A stretch of DNA of 64,000 nucleotides from Allobosea sp. BH3 (GTDB taxonomy: Bacteria > Pseudomonadota > Alphaproteobacteria > Rhizobiales > Beijerinckiaceae): NCBI RefSeq assembly GCF_025499465.1, contig NZ_JAIMCA010000001.1:248001-312000 (forward strand), in the 5' to 3' direction. Below, piece by piece: positions 55,108 through 63,524 of this stretch. The number at the start of each line of letters is the position of its first letter. Positions within the stretch are counted from its first letter, which is position 1. Position numbers and translations under genes: made by a program. The notes beneath the pieces were generated by a model that made no database searches, was not told where the DNA came from, and was given only the letters and a program-made list of their open reading frames with translations.

Positions 55108-56697
55108 TTACGCCTTGGTCAGGTAGCGGAAGTCCGGCTCGCGGCAGGGCTGGAACTGGTAGCCGCCGATGCTCTTCTGCAGCGCGACGTCATGCGTCGG
55201 CTGGTTGATCGGCACCATCGGCACCTCGGCATTCACCAGCTTGATGAAGTCGACGACATTGGCGTCGTAGGAGGCCTTGTCCGGCGCGAAGCGGGCGGCG
55301 TCGACGAGCTTGTCCAGCGCCGGGTTCTGGTAGGCGGCGATGTTGAAGATCGAATTGTTGCCGTGCATCGTCCAGAACAGGTAGTAATCGGGATAGTCGA
55401 GCCAGCCCGCGAAGCGGTTGAGCACCATCGGGTTGGTCTTCTTGGCGATCTCGGTGCGGAAATTGGCGCCAGGAACCTTGTTGATCTCGACCGTGATCCC
55501 GATCGTCGCCAGCGCTTCCTTCATCAGCACGGCCATCGGCTCGGCGACGGTCGCGTTGCCTGCGTCGAAGTAGAGCGTCGTCGAGAACGGGCCACCGGCC
55601 GCATCGACCAGTGCCTTCGCCTTGGCGACATCGGAGCTGTAGGGGAAGGGCTGCGGCCAGGCGACCTTCGGCGTCGTGCCGCCGTCCATCGAGACGCCGC
55701 GGCCGAACAGCGCCGCCTGCTTGATCTTCTCATAGGGCATCACCCAGGCCACGGCCTGGCGCAGGCGCACATCCTTGAACGGGCCGACCTGCGTGTTGAG
55801 ATAGCAGCCCCAGACGCCGTTCGGGATCGGCACGCCGACGACGTTGATCTTGCCGCCGTCGAGCAGGTCCTTGAAGTCCTTCGGCGGCAGCCCGTAGGAC
55901 ACGTCGGCATCCCCGCGCTCGATCAGGGCGCGGCGGGTCGAGGGCGAGGCGATGTCGCGCGCGATGATGCGGCGCAGCTGCGGCAGCTTTCCGCAGGCCC
56001 AGGCATCGTTGCGGACATAGATCGTCTCGACGCCGGGCTTCCAGCTCTCGACCTTGTAGGCGCCCGAGCCGGCGATGTTGTTCTTGAGATACTCCTTGGC
56101 GTGCGGATCACCACCGGAATTCGCGATCGCCAGCTCGGAATCGAACACGAAGGGGATGGTCACGGCCAGGTTCGGCAACGTCATCTTGTCCTTGCGGACG
56201 AAGTCGACGCGGAAGGTCTTGTCGTCGACGACGACGAACTGCTCGGGCTTCTCCAGCGAGCCGGCATTCATCTGCGTCGTGGCGAAGCCGCCGATCGTGC
56301 AGGCGCGGTCGAGAGACCACTTCACGTCCTTCGCCGTGACCGGGCGGCCCGAATGGAACTTGGCGTCGCGCAGCTTGAAGGTGCAGCTCATGCCGTCGGA
56401 GGCGACCTGCCAGCTTTCCGCCAGCTCGCCCTCGAGCTCGCCCATCGCGATCGTGTTGCCGCCGCCGCCCGGGATCGGCACCGGCTTGAAGCGCAGCAGC
56501 CGGTCATAGCAGTTCAGCGCGACACCGTTCACCGGCTGCGAGGAGCCGATGCCCTGCATGTCCAGGCTGTTGGGGCCGTATTCCTGCACCAGCAGCAGCG
56601 TCTCGTTGCGGGTGGGAGCCTGCGCGCCGGCGCGGCCGGTCATCAGGAACGGGGCGGCGAGCCCTCCGGCAATGGCGGTGCGACGCGTGATGGCCAT
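55108..56697 (-). CDS. Dpp-type ABC transporter periplasmic substrate-binding protein (SBP_bac_5)
   Basis: The protein is 529 residues from the ATG at 56697, behind GGGAGAG. The signal MAITRRTAIAGGLAAPFL contains a twin-arginine, so Tat export is possible. The mature part has the family 5 pattern: LAESWQVASDGMSCTFKLRDAKFHSGRPVTAKDV (in part), then PFKDVRLRQAVAWVMPYEKI and a WLDYPDYYLFWTMHGNNS segment. It supplies ligand to the adjacent DppB/DppC/DppDF-type complex. Family 5 proteins bind peptides, opines, nickel and many other solutes. The shared operator-like motif ties its expression to the allophanate pathway. Confidence 0.92.
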   Translation of the reverse strand: MAITRRTAIAGGLAAPFLMTGRAGAQAPTRNETLLLVQEYGPNSLDMQGIGSSQPVNGVALNCYDRLLRFKPVPIPGGGGNTIAMGELEGELAESWQVASDGMSCTFKLRDAKFHSGRPVTAKDVKWSLDRACTIGGFATTQMNAGSLEKPEQFVVVDDKTFRVDFVRKDKMTLPNLAVTIPFVFDSELAIANSGGDPHAKEYLKNNIAGSGAYKVESWKPGVETIYVRNDAWACGKLPQLRRIIARDIASPSTRRALIERGDADVSYGLPPKDFKDLLDGGKINVVGVPIPNGVWGCYLNTQVGPFKDVRLRQAVAWVMPYEKIKQAALFGRGVSMDGGTTPKVAWPQPFPYSSDVAKAKALVDAAGGPFSTTLYFDAGNATVAEPMAVLMKEALATIGITVEINKVPGANFRTEIAKKTNPMVLNRFAGWLDYPDYYLFWTMHGNNSIFNIAAYQNPALDKLVDAARFAPDKASYDANVVDFIKLVNAEVPMVPINQPTHDVALQKSIGGYQFQPCREPDFRYLTKA

Positions 56698-57051
56698 GAT
56701 GCTCTCCCGAGATTGCCGGCACCGATCGACGGGCCGGACGCTAACATTCGGAAGGCTCAATGCAGGGACCGTGCCGACCCGCAGCTCACCGGGCGGACGT
56801 CGGATGTCGGCGCTTTTAGATCATTTTTGGCCGGCGCTACGCCCGGGTTGGGCAAAAGGCGCACATCGACATTGCATACAACATCGCAAAATATGATTAA
56901 ATTATAGGCAAGATTAATCTCATGGCAGTTTGAGAGGAGGCGTACTTTCCCGTCACTCCGACAGCCGGCTGCCCCTGATCGACAACGGCACCGAAAAAAC
57001 CGAAACTCCTATCGACCGCCGCGTAAAGGCCTGACCGCCCGTGAGCTTCGG
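56698..57051. promoter_or_regulatory. Divergent control region of the importer operon
   Basis: This 354-base gap has no gene. It becomes AT-rich at about 56865-56925, where the GntR-type motif lies, and promoters for both the importer operon (leftward) and the small exported protein (rightward) are expected. Nothing else distinctive is visible between 56930 and 57050. Confidence 0.45.
56871..56881. promoter_or_regulatory. Candidate GntR-type operator, copy 2
   Basis: ATTGCATACAA is the exact reverse complement of TTGTATGCAAT at 48115-48125 and is close to the symmetric GntR consensus-like TTGTATACAA. It lies 174 bases upstream of the binding-protein ATG, in the only AT-rich patch of this gap. 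Confidence 0.55.
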
Positions 57052-57438
57052 ATGCTGAAACTCTGCCTCGCCTCGGCTCTCCTGCCCCTGCTGTCGAGCT
57101 TCGCCGCGGCAACCGAGCTGACCGGCCGCTACGGCTTCCTAGGCGAATGGGAAATCGAGGCTTCGCTGACCGAACGACCGGCCGAGGGCCGGGGCCGCGA
57201 ATTCGCAGGCGACCTGACGATGCGGCACACGGCGGTCTGCGGGCCGGGCGAGAAGCCGGTCAAGGCCGGGAACATCACGCTCGCGGTCAGGCGGGATCGC
57301 TATTCCGCGAAGCTGCGGTTGGAAGATGCCGAATGCCGGTTCGACGGCACGCTCTCCGACGAGAAGGTCGTCTTCATCAAATGCGGAGGGGAGCAGTCGA
57401 TCCCCATCCGCCTCTGGTGGAAGGACGGCGCGAAGTAA
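57052..57438 (+). CDS. Small exported protein of unknown function
   Basis: This 128-residue protein has a Sec signal (MLKLCLASALLPLLSSFAAA) and a mature part of about 108 residues predicted to be beta-rich (TGRYGFLGEWEIEASL, then GDLTMRHTAVCGPGEKPVKAGNITLAV in part, ending IPIRLWWKDGAK). Three cysteines in the mature part could form one disulfide. No family is recognised. It looks like a small lipocalin-like or immunoglobulin-like periplasmic domain, but that is only an impression from strand alternation. It converges with the cytochrome gene, leaving an 18-base gap. Confidence 0.6.
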   Translation: MLKLCLASALLPLLSSFAAATELTGRYGFLGEWEIEASLTERPAEGRGREFAGDLTMRHTAVCGPGEKPVKAGNITLAVRRDRYSAKLRLEDAECRFDGTLSDEKVVFIKCGGEQSIPIRLWWKDGAK

Positions 57439-57456
57439 GCGCCGCCTTGAGGACGC

Positions 57457-58083
57457 TTACGAAGCCGGGCAGGCAGCGCCTGTATCGGCCCAGGCCTGCA
57501 TCAGCGCGCCGAACTCGGCCGCCGTGCCCGGCGCAGGCTGGCGCCCCTTGCCCGGTTTCCAGCCCCAGAGCACCAGCGTGTCGGTCGTGACATGCTTCAC
57601 CAGCGCGGCGAGGTCGCGGCTGCCGTTGCGGTTCTGGTCCTTGAGCTGCTCGCAGATCTGGGCGACCGTCTTGCCCTCCCAGGCCATCGAGGCCGGCGCG
57701 AGCGCCCAGTGCCCGTCACCCGGAATGCCGGCGGGATCGTAGTTCTGCTTGCCATGGCAGGTCGTGCAATGGAGGCCCGGCGCGCCGTGCCCGTCCTTGC
57801 CGCGCACCACCAGCGGCTCGTGCGGCTTGCGGATGTCGCCCTGGCGCGGCCGGTCCGACACCGGATGGCAGTTCATGCAGCGCGGATGCGTCAGCACCTT
57901 GCCCATCTCGTTGAACAGCGCGACCGAGCGGTCGCGCTGGTTGGCGATGTTGGAGAAGCTCGCGGCGGGACGCAGAGTCGCCCCGCCCGGCTGGGCCTGG
58001 TTTGCGCTCTGAGCCAGCGTCAGCGCCGTGCCGGCAAGGCAGAGCGCGAGGCCTGCAGCGGCGGAGAGAAGGAGGGGCCGCAT
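57457..58083 (-). CDS. Exported diheme c-type cytochrome
   Basis: This 208-residue protein has a Sec signal (first 24 residues). There are two haem-binding motifs, CMNCH (Cys69, Cys72, His73) and CTTCH (Cys106, Cys109, His110). The rest is helical with few other landmarks (a Trp-rich [17 protein letters not shown] near the end). It overlaps the start region of the molybdoenzyme gene by one base (shared position 58083). Similar cytochromes accompany isoquinoline/nicotinate-type dehydrogenases and carry electrons from the enzyme to the respiratory chain. It is periplasmic. Confidence 0.85.
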   Translation of the reverse strand: MRPLLLSAAAGLALCLAGTALTLAQSANQAQPGGATLRPAASFSNIANQRDRSVALFNEMGKVLTHPRCMNCHPVSDRPRQGDIRKPHEPLVVRGKDGHGAPGLHCTTCHGKQNYDPAGIPGDGHWALAPASMAWEGKTVAQICEQLKDQNRNGSRDLAALVKHVTTDTLVLWGWKPGKGRQPAPGTAAEFGALMQAWADTGAACPAS

Positions 58084-60263
58084 CAGACGGTCCCTCCCTT
58101 GACCGGCAGCTGCCGCGGGCGGCCATGGCCGAGCGCGGCGAGCGCATTGGCGACTGCGGGCCCGATCGGCGGCACGCCCGGCTCACCCACGCCGGTCGGC
58201 GAGGCGGTGGAGGCAATGATCTTCACCTCCACCTCCGGCATCTCGTGGATGCGCAGCGAGCGGTATTCGTGGAAATTGGTCTGGACCGGCCGGCCCTGGT
58301 CGAGCGTGATCTCGCCATAGAGCGCATGCCCCAGCCCGAAGCCGATGCCGCCTTCCATCTGCGCCCTGATGATGTCCGGGTTGACCGCGACGCCGCAATC
58401 GACCGCGCACCAGACCTTGTGGACCTTGGGCTCGCCATCGGGGCCCATCGAGACCTCGGCGATCTGCGCCACGAAGGACGAGAAGCTCTCGACCACCGCC
58501 ACGCCACGCGCCCGCCCGTCGACCGGGCCGGCGCCCTTCCAGTTCGCCATCTCGCCGACCGCACGCAACACGGCGGCGGCCCGCGCATGCTTGTCGCCCA
58601 TCATGGCGAGCCGCCCCTGCAGCGGGTCCTGCCCCGCCGCCTGCAGCAATTCGTCGATGAAGCACTCGACGGCATAGCCGGTATGGGTGTGCCCGACCGA
58701 GCGCCACCACAAGGTCGGCACGCCGACCTTGGGATTGTGGACCTCGCAGCGGAAGTCCGGCACCTCGTAGAAGATCTCGTTCGCACCCTCGACCGAGGTG
58801 GCGTCGATGCCGTTCTTCACCACCATCGCCTCGAAGGGCGTGCCGAGGAAGAAGGACTGGCCGACGATGTGGTTGGCCCACGCGACGATCTTGCCGTCCT
58901 TCACCGCGCCGCGCAGGCGATGGACGAAGAGTGGCCGATAGTAACCGCCGGCCAGATCGTCCTCGCGGGTCCAGACTACCTTGACCGGCCGGTTCGGGCC
59001 GATGGCCTTGGCAACCATCGCAAGTTCCGCCGCCAGATGCTGGCTGACCTGCGCGCGCCGCCCGAAGCTGCCGCCGGCCATCATCGTCTCCAGCGAGACC
59101 TTCTCCGGCGGCAGGCCGAGGATGGTGGCGATGGTCTGGTGCTCCGTGGTCTGGAACTGGCTGCCGAAGCGGGCGAGCGCCTGCTGCCCGTCCCATTCCA
59201 GATAGCCGTCGAGCGGCTCCATCGGCGCATGCGCCAGATAGGGGAAGACGAACTCTGCCTCGATCACCTTGTCAGCCTTGGCGAGCACGGCTTCCGCATC
59301 GCCGTGGGTGCCGGCCACGGTGCCCGGCTGGCGGGCGAGCTTGCGATACTCGGCGATCAGCTCGGCGCTGCCGCGCTTTTCGGCCGCGCTCTCGTCCCAG
59401 GTCACCTTCAGCACCTCGCGCCCCTTGAGCGCCGGCCACATGCCATTGGCATAGACCGCGACGCCGGTGCCGATCTGCTTGACGTCGACCACGCCCTTGA
59501 TCTTGAGGGTCTCGGCCGCGTCGAAGCTCGCGACCTTACCGCCGAACCGCGGCGGACGCGCCACGACGACCGTCAGCATGTTCGGCGCGTGTATATCGAT
59601 CGTGAACTGCGCCTTGCCGCGTGACTTGTCAGCGCTGTCGAGGCGCGTCACCGCACCTTCCTTGCCGATCAGCTTGTAGGCCGAGGCCGGCTTCAGCGGC
59701 GGATTTTCCGGCACTGGCTGCTTCGCGGCCGCCTCTGCGAATTCGCCGAACGAGCCCTTCTTGCCGGAGCTGTGACCAATGACGCCGTCGGAGACGGTGA
59801 TCTCGCTTGCCGGCACTTTCCAGGCGCTGGCCGCAGCCTGCACCAGCATGACGCGCGCCGCCGCACCGGCCTTGCGCATCTGCTCCCAGCTATTGGCGAT
59901 GGCGGTCGAGCCGCCTGTGCCCTGCACGCCGAAGGCGAGGTTGGCGTAGAGCTTGACGTCGGCCGGTGAATGCTCCGCCCGCATCTGGCTCCAGGCGGCA
60001 TCCATCTCTTCGGCCGCGAGCGTCGCCAGCCCGGTGAAGGGCCCCTGCCCGAACTCGATATGCTTGACCAGTACGGTCACGGTGGAGTCGGGCGCCACGC
60101 GGATGAAGGCGTTCGGCGCGAAGGTCGCGTTGCCGCCGGGCCGGTAGGCCGCGCCGGCGCCGGACTGCGCCTTGGCGGCACGCGGCAGGTGGAAGCCGAT
60201 GACGAGGGCGCCTGCGCCGGCCAGCAGGGAGCGGCGCGAAAGCTTCGGATCATGCACGGTCAT
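58083..60263 (-). CDS. Molybdopterin-binding subunit of an isoquinoline 1-oxidoreductase-type dehydrogenase
   Basis: This 726-residue large subunit of the xanthine dehydrogenase family has a Tat-like signal ([20 protein letters not shown]). The two-domain order matches IorB-like proteins: an early [39 protein letters not shown] segment (in part), a central [17 protein letters not shown], and late [10 protein letters not shown] and [21 protein letters not shown]. These enzymes hydroxylate N-heterocycles or oxidise aldehydes using Mo-cofactor with water as oxygen source. It pairs with the [2Fe-2S] subunit 2 bases upstream and the diheme cytochrome downstream. The substrate is unknown. Confidence 0.9.
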   Translation of the reverse strand: MTVHDPKLSRRSLLAGAGALVIGFHLPRAAKAQSGAGAAYRPGGNATFAPNAFIRVAPDSTVTVLVKHIEFGQGPFTGLATLAAEEMDAAWSQMRAEHSPADVKLYANLAFGVQGTGGSTAIANSWEQMRKAGAAARVMLVQAAASAWKVPASEITVSDGVIGHSSGKKGSFGEFAEAAAKQPVPENPPLKPASAYKLIGKEGAVTRLDSADKSRGKAQFTIDIHAPNMLTVVVARPPRFGGKVASFDAAETLKIKGVVDVKQIGTGVAVYANGMWPALKGREVLKVTWDESAAEKRGSAELIAEYRKLARQPGTVAGTHGDAEAVLAKADKVIEAEFVFPYLAHAPMEPLDGYLEWDGQQALARFGSQFQTTEHQTIATILGLPPEKVSLETMMAGGSFGRRAQVSQHLAAELAMVAKAIGPNRPVKVVWTREDDLAGGYYRPLFVHRLRGAVKDGKIVAWANHIVGQSFFLGTPFEAMVVKNGIDATSVEGANEIFYEVPDFRCEVHNPKVGVPTLWWRSVGHTHTGYAVECFIDELLQAAGQDPLQGRLAMMGDKHARAAAVLRAVGEMANWKGAGPVDGRARGVAVVESFSSFVAQIAEVSMGPDGEPKVHKVWCAVDCGVAVNPDIIRAQMEGGIGFGLGHALYGEITLDQGRPVQTNFHEYRSLRIHEMPEVEVKIIASTASPTGVGEPGVPPIGPAVANALAALGHGRPRQLPVKGGTV

Positions 60264-60265
60264 GG

Positions 60266-60724
60266 TCAGATCTCCAGCGCGCGGGCCGCGTCATGGATCG
60301 CGGCGCGGATGCGGACGTAAGTGGCGCAGCGGCAGATGTTGCCGTTCATCGCGAGATCGATGTCGCGGTCGGTCGGCTTCCGGTTTTCCTTCAGCAGAGC
60401 GATGGCGCTCATCACCTGACCGGACTGGCAATAGCCGCATTGCGGCACGTCGCGCGCGATCCAGGCTGCCTGCACGGCCTCCGCCTCCTTGCCCGCGAGG
60501 CCCTCGATCGTGGTGATGTCGCTGCCGTCCACCGCCGAGACGGGCGTGACACAGGAGCGCACGGGCTGCCCGTCTACATAGACGGTGCAGGCCCCGCACT
60601 GCGCGACGCCGCAACCGAACTTGGTGCCGGTGAGGCCGAGATTGTCGCGGATCGCCCAGAGCAGAGGCGTATCGTCGTCGACATCGACGTTTTGCGAGGT
60701 TCCGTTGACTTTGAGAGAGACCAT
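60266..60724 (-). CDS. [2Fe-2S] subunit of the isoquinoline 1-oxidoreductase-type dehydrogenase
   Basis: The protein is 152 residues from the ATG at 60724, behind GGAGG with 6-base spacing. The plant-type cluster ligands are Cys38, 43, 46 and 58 ([16 protein letters not shown]), and the second cluster uses Cys96, 99, 131 and 133 (CGYCQSGQ and [12 protein letters not shown]). It is the small subunit IorA type, transferring electrons from the molybdenum centre. It is the first gene of the three-gene operon and is divergent from the TetR gene. There is no signal peptide; the large subunit's Tat signal would carry the complex. Confidence 0.92.
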   Translation of the reverse strand: MVSLKVNGTSQNVDVDDDTPLLWAIRDNLGLTGTKFGCGVAQCGACTVYVDGQPVRSCVTPVSAVDGSDITTIEGLAGKEAEAVQAAWIARDVPQCGYCQSGQVMSAIALLKENRKPTDRDIDLAMNGNICRCATYVRIRAAIHDAARALEI

Positions 60725-60851
60725 GGCCGCCTCCGATGCTGGCATGACGCAGCGCGGCACAATGGTGCGGATCGAGGCTTAACCTCGCAGGCCCGATCTG
60801 ACATACCAGATGGCGGGCGATGGATCCGTAGCCCTGGGTCGCGCGACTGGA

Positions 60852-60878
60852 CTAGTTAGACGATTTGAGTCTAACTAG
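60852..60878. promoter_or_regulatory. Candidate TetR operator, perfect palindrome with 10-base arms
   Basis: CTAGTTAGAC (60852-60861), 7-base spacer, GTCTAACTAG (60869-60878) is an exact inverted repeat. It lies immediately before the TetR ATG at 60880 and between divergent genes. It is the strongest operator-like symmetry in the window and probably serves autoregulation and control of the dehydrogenase operon. Confidence 0.75.
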
Positions 60879-60879
60879 G

Positions 60880-61545
60880 ATGGTCGCGCGCAGTTTGGAT
60901 TTTGTCAAGACTGCTGAAGCCGCAATGCAGGACGAACGCGAAAGTTCCGGTCCCGATTCTGTCGACGAGGCCAATGCCCGCGTCGACCAGATCGCTGATT
61001 CAGCGCTGCGCCTCTTCGCCCGCTACGGCTACAAGCGCAGCTCGATGGACGACATCGCTAAGGAGGCTGGGCTCGCCAAGGCGACCCTCTATCTCCACTT
61101 CAAGGGCAAGGACGATGTCTTCCGTGCGATGCTGCGCCTGCTCGCCCGCCGCGTCGAAGCACGTTGCCGTGAGGTCGTCGCGGCGAAGGGGACTTTCGCG
61201 GATCGGCTCGGCGCGCTGCTCCTGGCCCATCATGGCCAGGCCTATGCCAGCTTCGGCACGGGCGAGCATCTCGTCGAACTGAAGGCGGTAATGAACACCG
61301 TCGCCGCGGATGAATTGCAGGTCTTCGAGAGGATTTTCTTCGACTTCGCGCATGAGCTGCTGAAACAGGCCGAGGCCAGTGGCGAGGCCGCTCCCTCACG
61401 CATGCCCATCGGCGCGAAGGACTGGATCGCCGGCATGATGTTCGCGTCGGCCGGCGCCAAGCTCGGCACCCCGCCGACGAGCGAGGAATATGCGCGCCGG
61501 CTCAAGGCCATCGCCTCGGTCTTTGCCGCCGCCGTAACGCCTTAG
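60880..61545 (+). CDS. TetR-family transcriptional regulator
   Basis: The protein is 221 residues from the ATG at 60880. Alternative in-frame starts are a TTG inside the palindrome (60865) and an ATG at 60925 (MQDERESSG), which would give 206 residues and leave a longer leader. The helix-turn-helix is canonical: IADSALRLFARYGYKRSSMDDIAKEAGLAKATLYLHFKGKDDVF (in part, residues about 35-80). The C-terminal ligand domain is variable, with LLLAHHGQAYASFG and RIFFDFAHELLKQAEASG. It probably represses itself and the molybdoenzyme operon through the adjacent palindrome. Confidence 0.9.
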   Translation: MVARSLDFVKTAEAAMQDERESSGPDSVDEANARVDQIADSALRLFARYGYKRSSMDDIAKEAGLAKATLYLHFKGKDDVFRAMLRLLARRVEARCREVVAAKGTFADRLGALLLAHHGQAYASFGTGEHLVELKAVMNTVAADELQVFERIFFDFAHELLKQAEASGEAAPSRMPIGAKDWIAGMMFASAGAKLGTPPTSEEYARRLKAIASVFAAAVTP

Positions 61546-61592
61546 CGGCGCCCGGCGATTCAGCCGGCGGCTCTTGCCCTGCTGCGTGCCGA

Positions 61593-63143
61593 TTACACGG
61601 AAGGCACCAGGACCCGCCGATCCGCCGGCCTGCCGATGGCGGCAAGGGCAGCAGTCACGACGAGGCCTGGCTCCATTCGGCTGGGCAGCCGCGTCCAATC
61701 GCTCGGGTCGCCCTGCCGCGCCAACTGGCTTCTGACGATATCCGGCGTGGCATCCGATGGGTCGCCCCGGCGCGCGGAGACACGCTCCACCAGCACCTGC
61801 TCCGGGGCCTCTAGCCAGAGCCCCCGGAACGGCACCCCGGCAGCCAGCGCCACGGCCTCGATCCGTTCGCGCTCGGAACGGCGGTCGAACACGGCGTCGG
61901 CAATGGCGGCATGCCCCTGCGCCAGCGCATTCCCGGCGATCACCGCCATCTCGGCATAGGTCCGGCCCGAGACCTCGTCGCTGTAGCCCTCTTGCGGCAA
62001 CCGGGTCTCGGGAGAGACGCCGCAGAGCCGCTTGCGGATGCGGTCGCTCGCGGCGATACGCGCCCCCGGTGCGGGGCCGAGAGCCGGCGCTATGGCCGCC
62101 GCGACCGTCGACTTCCCGGAGCCGGAATAGCCGCCGACCGCGACGAGCATCGGCCGCCGGGCCGCCAGAAGATCATGCGCGAGCCTGAGATAGGCCTGCG
62201 CCTCCGCGACACGCTCGAGCTCCGGCCGCCCGCTATCCGCCGCCGTGACATGGGCGCGCACGACCGCACGGATCGCCATGAAGAACGGCAGCAGACGTAA
62301 GCCCGCCTCATCGCCGGTCGCGTCGAGGTAGCGGTTGAACAGAATGTTCGCGAGGGCGGCAAGCCCGCGACGCCAGAGGTCCATCAGCACGAAGGCGAGA
62401 TCGTAGAGGATGTCCGTCGTCGCGAGATCTTCGTCGAACTCAAGGCAGTCGAAGAGCAGCGGCTTTCCGTCGATCCGGCAGATGTTGCGCAGGTGCAGGT
62501 CGCCATGGCCGCGCCGGACCTTCCCGTCGCGGGCGCGCCGGTCCAGCAGCTCGGCATGCCGGGCAAGTGTCGCCCGGCACACCGCATTGATATGCTCGAC
62601 ATCCTCCACAGGCAGGAGGTCCGCGGCGGCAAAGGCACGCTCGTTGACGTCGAGAACGCGCTCGACGCGCCCCGCACCATGCGCGTCCGTCGAGACGGCT
62701 GCGACGCCGTGCAGCTCGGCCAGCGCCGCGGCGAGCCCGGCCATGTCGGCCGGCGTCAGGCGCTGCAGCTGCGCCTGCTTGTCGAACAGTTGCTCGTCGT
62801 CGAAGCGTTGCATCTCCAGCGCCGCATCGACGAGTTCACCCTCGCCATTGAGGGCTAGGCTGCCGTTGTGTCCACGCGTGATGCGATGGACCGCTCGATA
62901 GATCTGCGGTGCCGTCCGGCGGTTGAGCTTCAGTTCGCGCTCGCACATCGCCAGCCGCAGCTCCGGCGTCGAGAGATCGATATAGGGCAGCCTGACCGCG
63001 CGCTTGAGCTTGAGCGCACGCGCGCCCAGCAGGAGAACGGTGGAGATATGCGTCGAGACGATCTTCGCCGTCTCTCGCTCGGCGCCAAAGGCCTGCGGCG
63101 AGCCAAGAAAGCAGATGGTCTCGTTCTGATCGCTGGCCTGCAT
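61593..63143 (-). CDS. Bifunctional APH-like/P-loop kinase fusion protein
   Basis: The product is 516 residues. The N-terminal part (about 1-330) has an aminoglycoside-phosphotransferase-like fold, with the Brenner-type motif HGDLHLRNIC and the metal-binding region LLFDCLEFDEDL. The C-terminal part (about 335-505) is a P-loop kinase with Walker A VGGYSGSGKSTVA and DRRSERERIEAVALAAG. This fusion is widespread in Proteobacteria and has no firmly known substrate, despite the aminoglycoside label; antibiotic resistance should not be assumed. Its stop lies 47 bases from the TetR stop, convergent. Confidence 0.85.
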   Translation of the reverse strand: MQASDQNETICFLGSPQAFGAERETAKIVSTHISTVLLLGARALKLKRAVRLPYIDLSTPELRLAMCERELKLNRRTAPQIYRAVHRITRGHNGSLALNGEGELVDAALEMQRFDDEQLFDKQAQLQRLTPADMAGLAAALAELHGVAAVSTDAHGAGRVERVLDVNERAFAAADLLPVEDVEHINAVCRATLARHAELLDRRARDGKVRRGHGDLHLRNICRIDGKPLLFDCLEFDEDLATTDILYDLAFVLMDLWRRGLAALANILFNRYLDATGDEAGLRLLPFFMAIRAVVRAHVTAADSGRPELERVAEAQAYLRLAHDLLAARRPMLVAVGGYSGSGKSTVAAAIAPALGPAPGARIAASDRIRKRLCGVSPETRLPQEGYSDEVSGRTYAEMAVIAGNALAQGHAAIADAVFDRRSERERIEAVALAAGVPFRGLWLEAPEQVLVERVSARRGDPSDATPDIVRSQLARQGDPSDWTRLPSRMEPGLVVTAALAAIGRPADRRVLVPSV

Positions 63144-63524
63144 GAAGGCTCGCTCCCATCTCTGCCTCTACTCATCGGCATAACGCGGATGATGTCCTTG
63201 ATTTCCATCAAGGCGCCCTGATCCAGGCAGAATCTCGACTTTGCCGGCCGCCAATCGACCTGTGCAGCGCAGCATGCGGCGCGATGGACGCTCAAACCGC
63301 CGAAGCGTAGCAGCGCGCATGGTGCCGCGCTCGAGAGATGGCTTTGCCGATGCGGCAAGGACCATGTGCCGCGCGCGTGTCGGCCCGCCGCTGCATCTTT
63401 CGGTTCTCCGGAAGAACCTCGAAAAATTCGCTCACTGCGATGTCTTCGTCGAAGGATTGAAAAAGGCCGGCGTGCCCGAATAACGAGCGACGCCGGCCTC
63501 CCCCCAGCACGGCTTCTAGCGGTA
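63144..63524. other. Gap without a convincing gene
   Basis: This 381-base stretch lies between the kinase fusion start and the binding-protein stop. A frame on the + strand (63241-63483) has no ribosome site and a basic, low-complexity product, so it was not called. The stretch should contain the kinase promoter near 63150-63250, and it contains the terminator at 63460-63499. Nothing else is visible. Confidence 0.4.
63460..63499 (-). terminator. Rho-independent terminator of the last binding-protein gene
   Basis: On the minus strand, AGGCCGGCGT (63499-63490), a 16-base loop and ACGCCGGCCT (63473-63464) form a perfect 10-base stem followed by TTTTTC (63464-63459). The hairpin starts 26 bases after the stop codon at 63525. 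Confidence 0.8.

Noticed and set aside
56897..57112. 71-residue minus-strand frame overlapping the small exported protein
   Set aside because: Overlaps the signal peptide region of a better gene, has no ribosome site, and lies in the promoter gap.
61593..63143. Reading the APH-like fusion as an aminoglycoside resistance gene
   Set aside because: The APH/P-loop kinase fusion is a widespread family of unknown substrate, and no resistance context is present.
63241..63483. 80-residue + strand frame in the last intergenic gap
   Set aside because: No ribosome site, basic low-complexity product, and its end coincides with the terminator stem of the opposite gene.
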